A stretch of DNA of 64,000 bases from JABWBP01 sp964522165 (GTDB lineage: Bacteria > Calditrichota > Calditrichia > RBG-13-44-9 > J075): positions 100,108 through 164,107 of the forward strand of contig CAZFVV010000001.1 in the NCBI GenBank assembly GCA_964522165.1. Reading direction: 5' to 3'. Both the position numbers and the translations under genes were made by a program. Position 1 is the stretch's first letter; each line of letters opens with the position of its first letter. This document shows, piece by piece, positions 9,051-17,121 of this stretch. The notes under the pieces were generated by a model. The model made no database searches. It was not told the DNA's origin and was given only the letters and a program-made list of their open reading frames with translations.

Positions 9051-9902
9051 ATGAGCAAGAAGCGCAAGAGAGAAATCCTGCCGCTGCAGCCCATGCCGCA
9101 ATTCACGGCAGATACCGATCCGACCCGGAAGGAAGAGGTTTTGCGAGCCATCGACGGGCTTAATTCCCGCATTATCCAGATCTCCCCCGGGGAAGATTTT
9201 TCCAAGCAGTTCCTGGAACTGGTCGGCAAAGCCCAGGCCGCTTCCGAAAGCAATAACTGGGGCGAAGCCTACCGGCAGATGTGGGGAGCGACGTTCTTGC
9301 TCAACCGCGGCATCGAAACCCGGAACAACCGCCGCCTGGCCCTTATGCTGGCATTTGCCCCCCTGGTAACGTTTGCGGCTTTGGCGCTGTTAGAGGTCCT
9401 TGCGGCGCTGCCCCAGGTGCCGGATTTCGTGAAAACCTGGATCACCGGGCGATACATGCCCTACTTGTGGAGCGGGGCGCTGGGCGGAACCACCATCGCC
9501 TGGTGGGGCATTGTGAAGCACACTATTCAGATGGATTTCGACGATCAATACCAGTCCTGGTACTGGTTCAAGCCCCTGTTAGGAGCGATTTTCGGGGTGG
9601 TTTCGGTGATTATTATCCAAAGCGGCATGGTGGGATTGGCGCAGAGCAACGTTGAGGTACAAAACACTTCCATTTTGCATATCGTCTCGTTCCTGGCGGG
9701 ATTCAGCGAGCGCTTTTTTGTGCAGCTGATCGACCGGGTAATGACCGCCCTTTTCGGCGGCGATAGCGGAACGACCCAGGTTCAGGTGATCGAAGCGCCT
9801 TCTCAGCCGGTCGCCCCCCCCAAAACGGATGAAGATGATGCCGGTAAAACCGAGGCCGGCAAAGCCACCGGGAAAGAAGCGGAACACCCCGGTCTGCCTT
9901 AA
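9051..9902 (+). CDS. Multi-pass membrane protein of the wall-hydrolase cassette
   Basis: A 283-aa protein with a strong AGGAGG site. A soluble, helical N-terminal region (1-95) is followed by hydrophobic segments at about 97-119, 136-155 and 172-195, with a weaker one at 207-218. The motif WFKPLLGAIFGVVS followed by FLAGFSERFF resembles a membrane module of predicted effector-type proteins that I cannot name. The C-terminus (240-283) is acidic/alanine-rich, low-complexity and probably cytoplasmic. It sits 32 bp upstream of the LysM-amidase. Because both downstream hydrolases lack signal peptides, a role in letting them across the inner membrane (holin-like) is possible but unproven. Confidence 0.75.
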   Translation: MSKKRKREILPLQPMPQFTADTDPTRKEEVLRAIDGLNSRIIQISPGEDFSKQFLELVGKAQAASESNNWGEAYRQMWGATFLLNRGIETRNNRRLALMLAFAPLVTFAALALLEVLAALPQVPDFVKTWITGRYMPYLWSGALGGTTIAWWGIVKHTIQMDFDDQYQSWYWFKPLLGAIFGVVSVIIIQSGMVGLAQSNVEVQNTSILHIVSFLAGFSERFFVQLIDRVMTALFGGDSGTTQVQVIEAPSQPVAPPKTDEDDAGKTEAGKATGKEAEHPGLP

Positions 9903-9934
9903 ATCAACGCAACACCAGCGAAGGAGACGGCCAC

Positions 9935-10777
9935 ATGCGCACCCACATCGTTAAAACAGGGGATACCCTGACCTCTATCGCCAAATATTTTTATAATGAT
10001 TATTCAAAATATACCATTATCGCCAGTGCAAACGGCATTACCAACCCCAACGACCTGAAAGTAGGCCAGGTGTTGAAAATACCGGATATCTCCGGGGCCG
10101 GGGCAGACCTGGAAATCGATTCTTCCACCTTCCAGCTGCCGATCGGGGGGTATTACCGCGAAGAGCACCGCAAACGGATGATCGTGCTCCATTTTACCGC
10201 CGGCACCACCGCCGCCGGCGCCTTCAACACCTTTAAGAATAACCGCGGCCGGGTGGCAACCCCCTATATCCTCGACCGGGATGGGAAAATTTATGAAATT
10301 TTCCCGCCCCGCTATTGGGCGATTCACCTTTTTCGCCACTACAGCGGGGAGTACCCGATCTATTACCAGTTGGAACAGCGCACCATCCCGATCGAGATCG
10401 TCAACGTGGGGCCGCTTAAACCGGACAGCGGCGACCGCCGGCAACTGAACTGGTGGGCGCCGCCACACCCGGTCACCGGCAGGGAAACCTTCAGCACCAA
10501 ATGGTGCATGATGGACGAAAGCGATAAATACGTAAAGAAAACCGACCGCGGCATCCAGTACTTTGCCGCCTTTACTGCGGCGCAATACGCCTCGCTGAAC
10601 AAATTGATCGATTACCTCTGCCTGCATTTCGATATCCCCCGGCAGGCGCCGCGGAATAAATTGTCCACCGACCTGGAGGGGATGATCAATTTCAACGGCG
10701 TCGTCAGCCACCAGAATTTCCGCAGCGATAAATGGGATATCGGCCCGGCGTTTGACTGGGGGAAAATCGGCCTGTAA
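9935..10777 (+). CDS. LysM plus N-acetylmuramoyl-L-alanine amidase, leaderless
   Basis: A 280-aa protein with LysM at residues 2-50 (HIVKTGDTLTSIAKYFY ... LKVGQVLKIP) and an Amidase_2 domain at about 60-275. Candidate zinc ligands are His86 (MIVLHFTAG), His259 (VVSHQNF) and Asp268 (KWDIGPAFDW). Amidase_2 enzymes cut the bond between MurNAc and the stem peptide. GGAG precedes the ATG and the LysM begins at residue 3, so there is no signal peptide; this is typical of phage endolysins and injected effectors, not of housekeeping amidases. A MITE lies 10 bp after its stop codon. Confidence 0.92.
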   Translation: MRTHIVKTGDTLTSIAKYFYNDYSKYTIIASANGITNPNDLKVGQVLKIPDISGAGADLEIDSSTFQLPIGGYYREEHRKRMIVLHFTAGTTAAGAFNTFKNNRGRVATPYILDRDGKIYEIFPPRYWAIHLFRHYSGEYPIYYQLEQRTIPIEIVNVGPLKPDSGDRRQLNWWAPPHPVTGRETFSTKWCMMDESDKYVKKTDRGIQYFAAFTAAQYASLNKLIDYLCLHFDIPRQAPRNKLSTDLEGMINFNGVVSHQNFRSDKWDIGPAFDWGKIGL

Positions 10778-10787
10778 AACCCCGAAA

Positions 10788-11018
10788 GGTAAGTGTGCGC
10801 TTAAACGTGGTCGGAGACAAAGTCCGCGAAACCTCGTTCCCAAAGTCTCTTTGGGAACGTAATTGCACGCGAAACTCCAGTTTCGCATGCAAATTCTGCG
10901 CTTTTTGTGGCCGGAAACAGAGTTTCCACGATTATTGCGTTCCAAAACAGGAGATTTGGAACGAGTGGTTGCTGAGTTTTGCGCTTTTATCTCAACCACG
11001 ATTAAGCGCATACTTACC
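10788..11018. mobile_element. MITE-like element 1, 8-bp target duplication
   Basis: A 231-bp non-coding element. The ends are 24-bp terminal inverted repeats with two mismatches; they begin GGTAAGT and share TGCGCTTAA. It is flanked by a perfect direct repeat CCCCGAAA (10780-10787 and 11019-11026), as expected for an 8-bp target duplication. The interior is a chain of four small palindromes: 10834-10859 (CGTTCCCAAA stem), 10869-10886 (GCGAAA stem), 10912-10926 (GGAAAC stem) and 10938-10963 (CGTTCC stem). It has no transposase. The target site is directly after the amidase stop codon. Confidence 0.85.
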
Positions 11019-11075
11019 CCCCGAAAGCGCAACCGTTTTTCTGCTGATTAAGGGTTAACATTAGCTTGTTGAGAT

Positions 11076-11296
11076 GGGCGCAGCACAAATTGCACAAATG
11101 TTTACATGAATAGCCCCGCGCTTCAGCGCGGGGAAAAGAAAATCCGAGGAAAACTGAATTGGGGCTTCAGCCCCGGTTGCTTTAAAACTGGGGGCTGAAG
11201 CCCCAGGGTGAAGATTGGGAATTTTGAATCCCCCGCGCTGAAGCGCGGGGCTATTCATTCATAAATTCCGCTTCTTATGCAATTTGTACTGCGCCC
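11076..11296. mobile_element. MITE-like element 2, 9-bp target duplication
   Basis: A 221-bp non-coding element with 19-bp terminal inverted repeats, one mismatch (GGGCGCAG[C/T]ACAAATTGCA). It is flanked by the perfect direct repeat TGTTGAGAT at 11067-11075 and 11297-11305. It carries the palindrome cluster 11106-11258 inside. It lies 58 bp after MITE-like element 1, in the same gap, but its ends differ, so it belongs to another family. Confidence 0.85.
11106..11258. repeat. REP/BIME-like inverted palindromes with CTTCAG apex
   Basis: A 28-bp perfect inverted repeat (11106-11133 and 11231-11258). Each arm contains the palindrome CCCCGCGCTTCAGCGCGGGG. Between the arms are two more palindromes with the same apex and a shorter stem (GGGGCTTCAGCCCC near 11161-11174 and GGGGCTGAAGCCCC near 11191-11204). 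It resembles a BIME: two head-to-head REP-like units. No ORF. Confidence 0.85.
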
Positions 11297-11413
11297 TGTT
11301 GAGATCAAGACAAACATTTGTTGTTGAGGGCTTTACCAATCTTCAATTTTCAATCTTCAATTAGCCTGGAACCGCCGCAACGTTTCTGAAAACTATCAAA
11401 AGGAGATCATAAT

Positions 11414-12235
11414 ATGCCCGAAAATCAACCCGCTTCAGCAGGCGCCGTGATCGCTCCCGGCAATATTCCCTATCCCTGGATTCGCAAGGAATTGGAGCTG
11501 GACCGCGAGTACCGCCGCGGCGACCGGGGCGCAAAAGTAAAGATCATCCAGGAATGGCTCTGCCTGCACGATTTCAAGCTGGTGATCGACAGCCAGTTCG
11601 GCTCCGCCACGGAGCACGCTCTTCGCCAGTATCAAAAAGCCAACGGATTGATTGAATCCGGCGCAGCCGACCAGGCCACCTTTGCGGCCCTCACCCGCCC
11701 GATGCTGCGCGCCCTCACCCCCGCGGCCAACCCCGGCGGCTCTTACGCCAGCATGGTAACCGGTTATGCTTCCCGGCATCTCAAAGAGCTTCCCCGGGAA
11801 GTGGGGGGGCAGAACCTCGGCCCCTGGGTGCGCTTGTACATGCACGGCAACGAAGGCCGGGAATGGGCCTGGTGCGCCGGTTTCGTGTGCTTCATCCTGC
11901 GCCAGGCTTCCGACACCCTCAACCTGCCCATGCCCTTTAAAACCACCTTTTCCTGCGATACCCTGGCCGCCCAGGCCAAAGAGAAGGGGTTATTTATACC
12001 CGGCAGGAATTTGAGCGCCGGCAATCCCCCGGCAAGCGCGATGCCCCCGGGCAGCATTTTTCTCAACCGCCGCACTTCCACCGATTGGGATCATACCGGC
12101 CTGGTTACGCGGTTCGGCAACGACGTCTTCGATACCATCGAAGGCAATACCAATGACGACGGCGACCGCGAAGGCTACGAAGTGTGCCGGCGCTTCCGCG
12201 CTTACGATTCCAAAGATTTCATTCGTATTAGCTGA
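11414..12235 (+). CDS. Peptidoglycan-binding protein with CHAP/NlpC-like hydrolase, leaderless
   Basis: A 273-aa protein. Residues 33-95 form a PG_binding_1 domain (RRGDRGAKVKIIQEWLCL ... ALRQYQKANGLI). The C-terminal half is a papain-like amidase of the CHAP/TIGR02594 kind with Cys154 in EWAWCAGFVCF, His227 in WDHTGLVTRF and Glu243/Asn245 in TIEGNTNDDG. Such enzymes cut peptide or amide bonds in peptidoglycan. Like the amidase upstream it has no signal peptide; its ribosome site is AAAGGAG. The pair is interrupted by two MITEs, so co-transcription may have been lost or may run through them. Confidence 0.9.
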   Translation: MPENQPASAGAVIAPGNIPYPWIRKELELDREYRRGDRGAKVKIIQEWLCLHDFKLVIDSQFGSATEHALRQYQKANGLIESGAADQATFAALTRPMLRALTPAANPGGSYASMVTGYASRHLKELPREVGGQNLGPWVRLYMHGNEGREWAWCAGFVCFILRQASDTLNLPMPFKTTFSCDTLAAQAKEKGLFIPGRNLSAGNPPASAMPPGSIFLNRRTSTDWDHTGLVTRFGNDVFDTIEGNTNDDGDREGYEVCRRFRAYDSKDFIRIS

Positions 12236-12372
12236 TTTCGCGTTGTAACATCTTTCACCGGTGTTCGATTTTCGATGCGGGATGCTCATTGGACTAATAA
12301 AACCGGCATCAAGTATCGGGCATCTTCAAAAAACACCATGGATGCACGCTTGCAGTATATGAGGAGTTCTAT

Positions 12373-13278
12373 ATGCACGACTTACCTTACCAGCAGGATC
12401 CGGATTGGAAAGCCACCCTGGAGCGTCTCTCCCACATCCGGTTGGAGAATGATTATTCTACCGGGAACGTGGAATTTGTCCGCGAAAGCCTGCAATCCTT
12501 CGACGACCGGGTTCGCGGGGGAGCGGCGCTGGCGGCGGCGGGGTGTTTGTTCGAGCCGAACATCCTCGACCAGGTGATCGGCCTTGCCGAATATGACGAC
12601 AACACGGCCATCCGCAAGGCCGCGGTTCAGGCCCTGGGTGAAGCCATTTCCGAAGGGGTGGAGCAGGGATTGGAAGATGAACACGGCCCCGGCACCGCCT
12701 TAGACGACGCGGAAGCGTGGGAAGAATACCAATCTGGCGCTTTGCAGGACGATTACTTGCGGGTCAAACACCTGCTCTTCAACCTCCTGGAATTTGAAGA
12801 GGACCTGGGAATGCAGGAACTGGCCCTCACCGCTCTCTCGGACCTGGGGTTTTTGAACGAAGTGCAGCAGAAGATCGGGGAGTTTTTCGCCAGCGCTCGC
12901 GCGTCCTCCCGGCTGGTGGCGGTTCACGCCATGGGCAAATATCCCCAGTTCTGGAAAGACGAGCTGGAAACCCTGATCACGCCGGATACCCCCGCCGCGC
13001 TCCTGAAAGAAGCCATCAGCGCCAGTTATGCCTCGGAATCCGCCCGGTTGGCCAAAGCCATCGAAAAAGTGCTTTCCCATTCCGACCCGGAAGTGCTCCG
13101 TTACGCCATTTTGACCCTGGCCAACATCAACAAAACCGAAAATTTGCCGGACATCCTCCAGCGTTTCACCCTGCACGAGAACTCCCTGGTGCAGGAAGCC
13201 GCCCGCGACGGCATCGAGATGTACACCCGGGCCAACTTCGATAAATATTTGAAAGACGACCTGGGGATGGATGAATAG
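12373..13278 (+). CDS. HEAT-repeat protein
   Basis: A 301-aa soluble, acidic, all-helical protein. At least four HEAT/PBS-lyase-like repeats are visible, for example DDRVRGGAALAAAGCL, DDNTAIRKAAVQALGEAI, DLGMQELALTALSDLGF and DPEVLRYAILTLANI. GAGGAG precedes the ATG. The repeats suggest a scaffold for protein contacts; no catalytic residues are seen. It ends the plus-strand cassette with the wall hydrolases and is followed by GC-rich repeat copy 2. A structural immunity or adaptor role in the cassette is speculation. Confidence 0.85.
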   Translation: MHDLPYQQDPDWKATLERLSHIRLENDYSTGNVEFVRESLQSFDDRVRGGAALAAAGCLFEPNILDQVIGLAEYDDNTAIRKAAVQALGEAISEGVEQGLEDEHGPGTALDDAEAWEEYQSGALQDDYLRVKHLLFNLLEFEEDLGMQELALTALSDLGFLNEVQQKIGEFFASARASSRLVAVHAMGKYPQFWKDELETLITPDTPAALLKEAISASYASESARLAKAIEKVLSHSDPEVLRYAILTLANINKTENLPDILQRFTLHENSLVQEAARDGIEMYTRANFDKYLKDDLGMDE

Positions 13279-13411
13279 CGCAGGGGCAGGAGCAGGGGAT
13301 AGCCGTGGGAGCGGTGGCTTCGCCATAGGGCAAGTAGAATTCGCTATCGCGTATTTTCCTGCCGCCTACTGCTCCTGCCACCTGCCCCTGCCCCTGCTCC
13401 CGCTCCTGTTT
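13279..13411. repeat. GC-rich paired word repeat, copy 2
   Basis: The same element as 2885-3091 but with a shorter left arm (GCAGGGGCAGGAGCAGGGG). The core GTGGCTTCGCCATAGGGCAA and GAATTCGCTATCGCGTA is close to copy 1. The right arm is CCTGCCCCTGCCCCTGCTCC-like. Both copies begin within a few bases of a plus-strand stop codon. The rest of the gap (13412-13694) shows no supported gene. Confidence 0.85.
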
Positions 13412-13694
13412 TTTTAAATTTCCTTTTATCCAAAACTTGATTTTATCCCCCCCGCTTGATATTTTCTTTGCCAATATTGGGACGTTCGTCATCGTTATGG
13501 GAGAAGCAAAGTGTCTGTGCCATTGTTTGTACGCGTAATTTTAGTGACTCTACTGCTCTGGTTGCTCAAGTCCTGCCAAATGCTATTATAACCCGGCCGC
13601 CAGAATTTCGAACGCGCCCGGCCCAGGCGGGTCCGGCGTCCACCGCACTTCCTGCTCGGCAAAGAACGCGAACCAGGAGGATGAATAATTCGCA

Positions 13695-14849
13695 ATGAAC
13701 GCTGTAAAAGAGTTTGCCGTTTCTATGGTCAGAAAAAGACATCGCCGGGAATTTACCCTGGTTTTTGAGATAAAAGCCGCCCTCCTCCCGGACCAGCGAC
13801 CGGTGTATATTACCGGCAATCATAAAGAGTTGGGAAATTGGGAACCGGGCATGATTGCCCTGGAACAAGAGTCTCCCGGGCTTTGGACAGGAGAATTCTC
13901 CTTCCGCAAGAATACCCAGTTGCAATATAAATTTACCCGCGGCTCCTGGGATACCGAAGCCGTGAACGAGCGCGGCGCCCCCTTTTTCAACCATCACGTG
14001 AAGGTGGTAAGAGACCAGCGCATCCGCATTGATATTCCCCACTGGAAAGATACCTTTCCGGCAAACGGCCAATCCGGCGAGGGCAAACCGGAAGACCGCA
14101 TCACTGGCGCGGTGCGCTTTCACCGCCAGATGGAAGGAGAAGGCCTGCTGCCCCGGGATATCGTCGTCTGGCTTCCTGCCGGCTACAAAACCCGGAAAAA
14201 TAAGCGCTACCCGGTGCTCTACATGCACGACGGCCAGAATATTTTCGACCCCGTGACCGCGTACGCGGGAGTGGATTGGGAAGCGGACGAGACCGCCACC
14301 CGCCTGATCAAACAGAAAAAAATGCGCGACATCATTATCGTAGGAATTTACAACACCAAAGACCGCGACCTGGAGTATTCCCTTTCCCCGAAGGGGAAAT
14401 TATACCAGCATTTCATCGTCGAGCGGTTGAAACCGTTCATCGACCAGACTTATCGCACCCTGCCCGGCCGGGAGCACACCGCTATCATGGGTTCTTCTTT
14501 AGGGGGATTGGTCTCTTTCTTGTTGATATGGCAATATCCCCGGATATTTTCCCTGGCGGGATGTTTGTCGCCCTCGTTCGTTTACCGGCGGGAACAGGCC
14601 GTCAAATTCCTTAAAAAAAGCCCCGCGCCGGAAGAACCGGTTCGCATATTTATGGATTGCGGCGGAAGGGGAGGGGAACGGCTGCTCTACCGAGGCTGTA
14701 AAAAAGTGCTGCGAATCCTGCGCCGAAAGGGCATTTCCCCCGGCAAAGATTTCCAGTTTTATTATGACGCAAAAGCCGACCACTCCGAAGCCGCCTGGGC
14801 GGCGCGGCTGTGGCGGCATTTCGAGTTCCTCTTCCCGCCTGCGGAATAA
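13695..14849 (+). CDS. CBM20-like domain plus esterase D-family hydrolase
   Basis: A 384-aa protein. Residues 20-115 match a starch-binding CBM20 fold (VYITGNHKELGNWEPGMIALEQ, GEFSFRKNTQLQYKFTRGSWDTE). Residues 140-384 are an esterase D / enterochelin-esterase-like alpha/beta hydrolase. Ser268 in GSSLGG is the nucleophile, Asp in FMDCGGRGGE and His in AKADHSEAAW complete the triad, and YMHDGQNIF supplies the oxyanion region. No signal peptide is seen. GGAGG lies 14 nt before the ATG, so a start at 13725 is possible. CBM20 with an esterase suggests action on an acylated glucan or glycogen; this is inference. It is a single gene. Confidence 0.88.
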   Translation: MNAVKEFAVSMVRKRHRREFTLVFEIKAALLPDQRPVYITGNHKELGNWEPGMIALEQESPGLWTGEFSFRKNTQLQYKFTRGSWDTEAVNERGAPFFNHHVKVVRDQRIRIDIPHWKDTFPANGQSGEGKPEDRITGAVRFHRQMEGEGLLPRDIVVWLPAGYKTRKNKRYPVLYMHDGQNIFDPVTAYAGVDWEADETATRLIKQKKMRDIIIVGIYNTKDRDLEYSLSPKGKLYQHFIVERLKPFIDQTYRTLPGREHTAIMGSSLGGLVSFLLIWQYPRIFSLAGCLSPSFVYRREQAVKFLKKSPAPEEPVRIFMDCGGRGGERLLYRGCKKVLRILRRKGISPGKDFQFYYDAKADHSEAAWAARLWRHFEFLFPPAE

Positions 14850-14955
14850 AAAAACACCAAAACACTCTCTCCTTGCTTTCTGCGGGTAAAAAATCCTAAA
14901 TTGTGCTCAGTATAAATTCAGCGGATTTCCATATTAACCAAGGAGGCAATCTGCC

Positions 14956-15438
14956 ATGGAAAAAAGTCAATATGGAAGAAAAGACCGGCTGATCCAACCC
15001 AAGCAGCATGATATGTATTTGGGAGCCAGCAAACTGCCCGAACCGACCGTGTGCACCGGATGTAATGCGCTATTCACCAGCGGTCGCTGGACCTGGAAAG
15101 AGCCGCCCGAGGGCGCGCACCGGGCGGTATGCCCGGCCTGCCGGCGCATTGCCGATAATTACCCCGCGGGATTGATCGAGATCACGGGAGCTTTCTTCCG
15201 GGAGCATCGCGAAGAAATCCTGAACCTGGTTCGCAACGTCGAAAGCCAGGAGAAAAACGAGCGCCCCCTGGAGCGAATCATGGCGATTTCACAGGAAAAA
15301 GAGCATACCCAGGTGAGCACCACCGGCGTTCACGTGGCCCGGCGGATTGGGGAAGCGCTGCTACGCTCGTACAAAGGGGATCTGAATTTCCAATACGCTG
15401 ATAGCGCGAAGATCATTCGGGTGTACTGGAAACGGTAA
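14956..15438 (+). CDS. BCAM0308-family zinc-ribbon protein
   Basis: A 160-aa cytoplasmic protein of the BCAM0308 family of unknown function. Two CxxC pairs (Cys33/36 and Cys59/62) form a treble-clef-like zinc site around EPPEGAHRAVCPACRRI. They are followed by the family segment GAFFREHREEILNLVRN and a C-terminal alpha/beta part (STTGVHVARRIGEALLRSY). Family members often sit beside stress or respiratory genes, which is not informative here. A clear AAGGAGG site precedes the ATG. It is separated from the ybaK-like gene by a GTGTT word hairpin. Confidence 0.85.
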   Translation: MEKSQYGRKDRLIQPKQHDMYLGASKLPEPTVCTGCNALFTSGRWTWKEPPEGAHRAVCPACRRIADNYPAGLIEITGAFFREHREEILNLVRNVESQEKNERPLERIMAISQEKEHTQVSTTGVHVARRIGEALLRSYKGDLNFQYADSAKIIRVYWKR

Positions 15439-15442
15439 TACG

Positions 15443-15555
15443 GTGTTATAGTGTTTTGGTGTTATGGTGTTTTAGTGTTATCGTTTTGAGGGCCAGGTTT
15501 CCTTAGGCAGGAGAGAGATTCACCCAAACACCCAAACACCCAAACACTAAAACAC
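15443..15555. repeat. GTGTT word hairpin
   Basis: Four to five C-free words of the form GTGTTNTNG (15443-15481) are followed, after 39 nt, by the complementary words CCAAACAC (15521-15555). The RNA would form a long imperfect hairpin. The right arm ends 50 bp before the next start codon. Confidence 0.85.
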
Positions 15556-15605
15556 ATGAAGAACTTGAATTTTGGAGCGATAACCTTATCCGAAAGGAGT
15601 CTGCC

Positions 15606-16073
15606 ATGCCGGTAAAAAAATTGAAAGATTTTTTGGACCGCGAGCATGTTCGCTATGTGACCATTATCCATTCCCGCGCCTACACCGCCCAGGAGATCGC
15701 CGCCAGCGCCCACATTCCCGGGAAAGAGCTGGCCAAGACCGTAATGGTCAAATTGGACGGTAAAATGGCAATGACGGTGCTGCCCGCCTCCTACAAGGTG
15801 GATTTCGAGCTTCTGAAAAAGGCCACCGGCTCGAAAACCGCGGAGCTTGCCACGGAAAAGGAATTCAAAAATATGTTTCCCGATTGCGAAGTGGGCGCCA
15901 TGCCCCCCTTCGGTAATTTGTATGAGTTGCCGGTTTTCGCAGCCAACAGCCTGCGGGAAGATGAAGAGATCGCCTTCAACGCCGGCTCCCACACCGAATT
16001 GATGAAACTGTCATTTTCGGATTTCGAGCGCCTGAGCAAGCCGGTATTTCTTAAGTTTTCGCGTCACGCCTGA
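15606..16073 (+). CDS. YbaK/ProX-type aminoacyl-tRNA deacylase
   Basis: A 155-aa single-domain protein of the YbaK/EbsC family. These enzymes hydrolyse mischarged tRNAs in trans (Cys-tRNAPro, Ala-tRNAPro and similar). The family pattern is visible: AYTAQEIAASAHIPGKELAKTVMVKLDGK with the conserved Lys in KTV, and GAMPPFGNLYELPVFAANSL with the GxxPPFG signature. Residues 116-140 include NAGSHTELMKLSFSDFERL, the conserved GSH...L segment. The start has AAAGGAG. It is not possible to say which misacylated tRNA is the substrate. Confidence 0.92.
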   Translation: MPVKKLKDFLDREHVRYVTIIHSRAYTAQEIAASAHIPGKELAKTVMVKLDGKMAMTVLPASYKVDFELLKKATGSKTAELATEKEFKNMFPDCEVGAMPPFGNLYELPVFAANSLREDEEIAFNAGSHTELMKLSFSDFERLSKPVFLKFSRHA

Positions 16074-16185
16074 AGCGCCTGGCGGGCAGTATTTACAACC
16101 CCGAATGAGTGGCCGCCTTTTCCGCAACATGATCCATCGGCGCGGGGAAAAGCTGCCCTCTCCCGCAAGGGGTGTAGAAAAATCT

Positions 16186-16860
16186 CTACAACCGGTATGC
16201 AAAACCGATCATCAAACGCAATTCGAAGCCGGGTTGATTGATCGCTGCATCTGCGTCATCATAAGTATAACCTTCCCGGGGATTGACGTCATCGCCGTCC
16301 GGTGAATAAGCGGTGTCGTGCCCTTGCATTTGGGCGCTGGCGTAATATTCGATTCCCCCGCCGACCAGCAGCGAGAGCCGGGGATTCATCACCAGGGACG
16401 ATTCCATTCCCACTCCCCAACCCCACTGGGAACTGGTGACATCAAAATCTTCATTCCCACCGATATACTTGAAATTACCCTTGAACCGGGCGTGGCGGGG
16501 GCCGAAGTAGAGTTTTGCCCCCGGGATGCTTTTGATTTTGAGGGGGTAGAACAGGTCGAACTGGTATATCCGGATGTTGCCATGTTTTTCCGGGGTGCCG
16601 TTGGTGGCGTCGTTGATGAAAATTTTTCTGGCCTCGGCGGCGTTGCCGGGATTCAGCCAGATGTAGCCGATGCTCAGCCGGGCGGATAAGGGGATACTTT
16701 TGGTAAAGTTGTAAGCGCTGGCGTGTAGCTGAATGCTGGTTCCGCTGTAATAACCCAGGTTCATTCCCGCGGCAAATTCTCCCCCTGCCGCCTCCCCGCC
16801 AGGAAAAAATCCGATCATTCCGATTAAAATAGCGCACTTTTTTACAAGCTCGAAGCTCAT
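16186..16860 (-). CDS. Outer-membrane beta-barrel protein
   Basis: A 224-aa protein whose start (16860) is set by a strong AGGAGG just upstream; an upstream in-frame ATG has none. Signal peptide: KKCAILIGMIGFFPGGEAAGG. The mature part has alternating aromatic/polar strands (NLGYYSGTSIQLHASAYNF, ARLSIGYIWLN, AKLYFGPRHARF) and ends in GFELRLMIGFAYRL, a typical C-terminal barrel strand with aromatic and hydrophobic alternation. It probably forms an 8-10 stranded OmpW/OmpX-like barrel; the ligand is unknown. It is a single gene, convergent with ybaK. Confidence 0.8.
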   Translation of the reverse strand: MSFELVKKCAILIGMIGFFPGGEAAGGEFAAGMNLGYYSGTSIQLHASAYNFTKSIPLSARLSIGYIWLNPGNAAEARKIFINDATNGTPEKHGNIRIYQFDLFYPLKIKSIPGAKLYFGPRHARFKGNFKYIGGNEDFDVTSSQWGWGVGMESSLVMNPRLSLLVGGGIEYYASAQMQGHDTAYSPDGDDVNPREGYTYDDADAAINQPGFELRLMIGFAYRL

Positions 16861-17121
16861 CTTACCTCCTGTAAGTTTTTTTATGCTATCCTTTTCACAA
16901 AACTCAAGCAAGTAAAATGCCACATCGGAAAAGAAGCGGTTTACCCCTTCGGGGCTTTGTCACGGAATTTATTCTGCAAAGAGGGGAAACTTACACCATG
17001 TTCAAAACGAATTTTGTGGCAAAGCCACTCCTTCGGAGCACTCCTGTTGCGCCCGGGCGGCAGCGCGCCAAATAATGTAAAAAATCGGCACAGGGAATTT
17101 ACTTCGGGGCAGTAAGGAGGC

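Noticed and set aside
13586..13680. Possible C-terminal gene fragment on the minus strand (EQEVRWTPDPPGPGAFEIL)
   Set aside because: It reads like the end of a real protein, but there is no upstream continuation, since the DNA beyond is the start of the CBM20-esterase. Too short to call a pseudogene.
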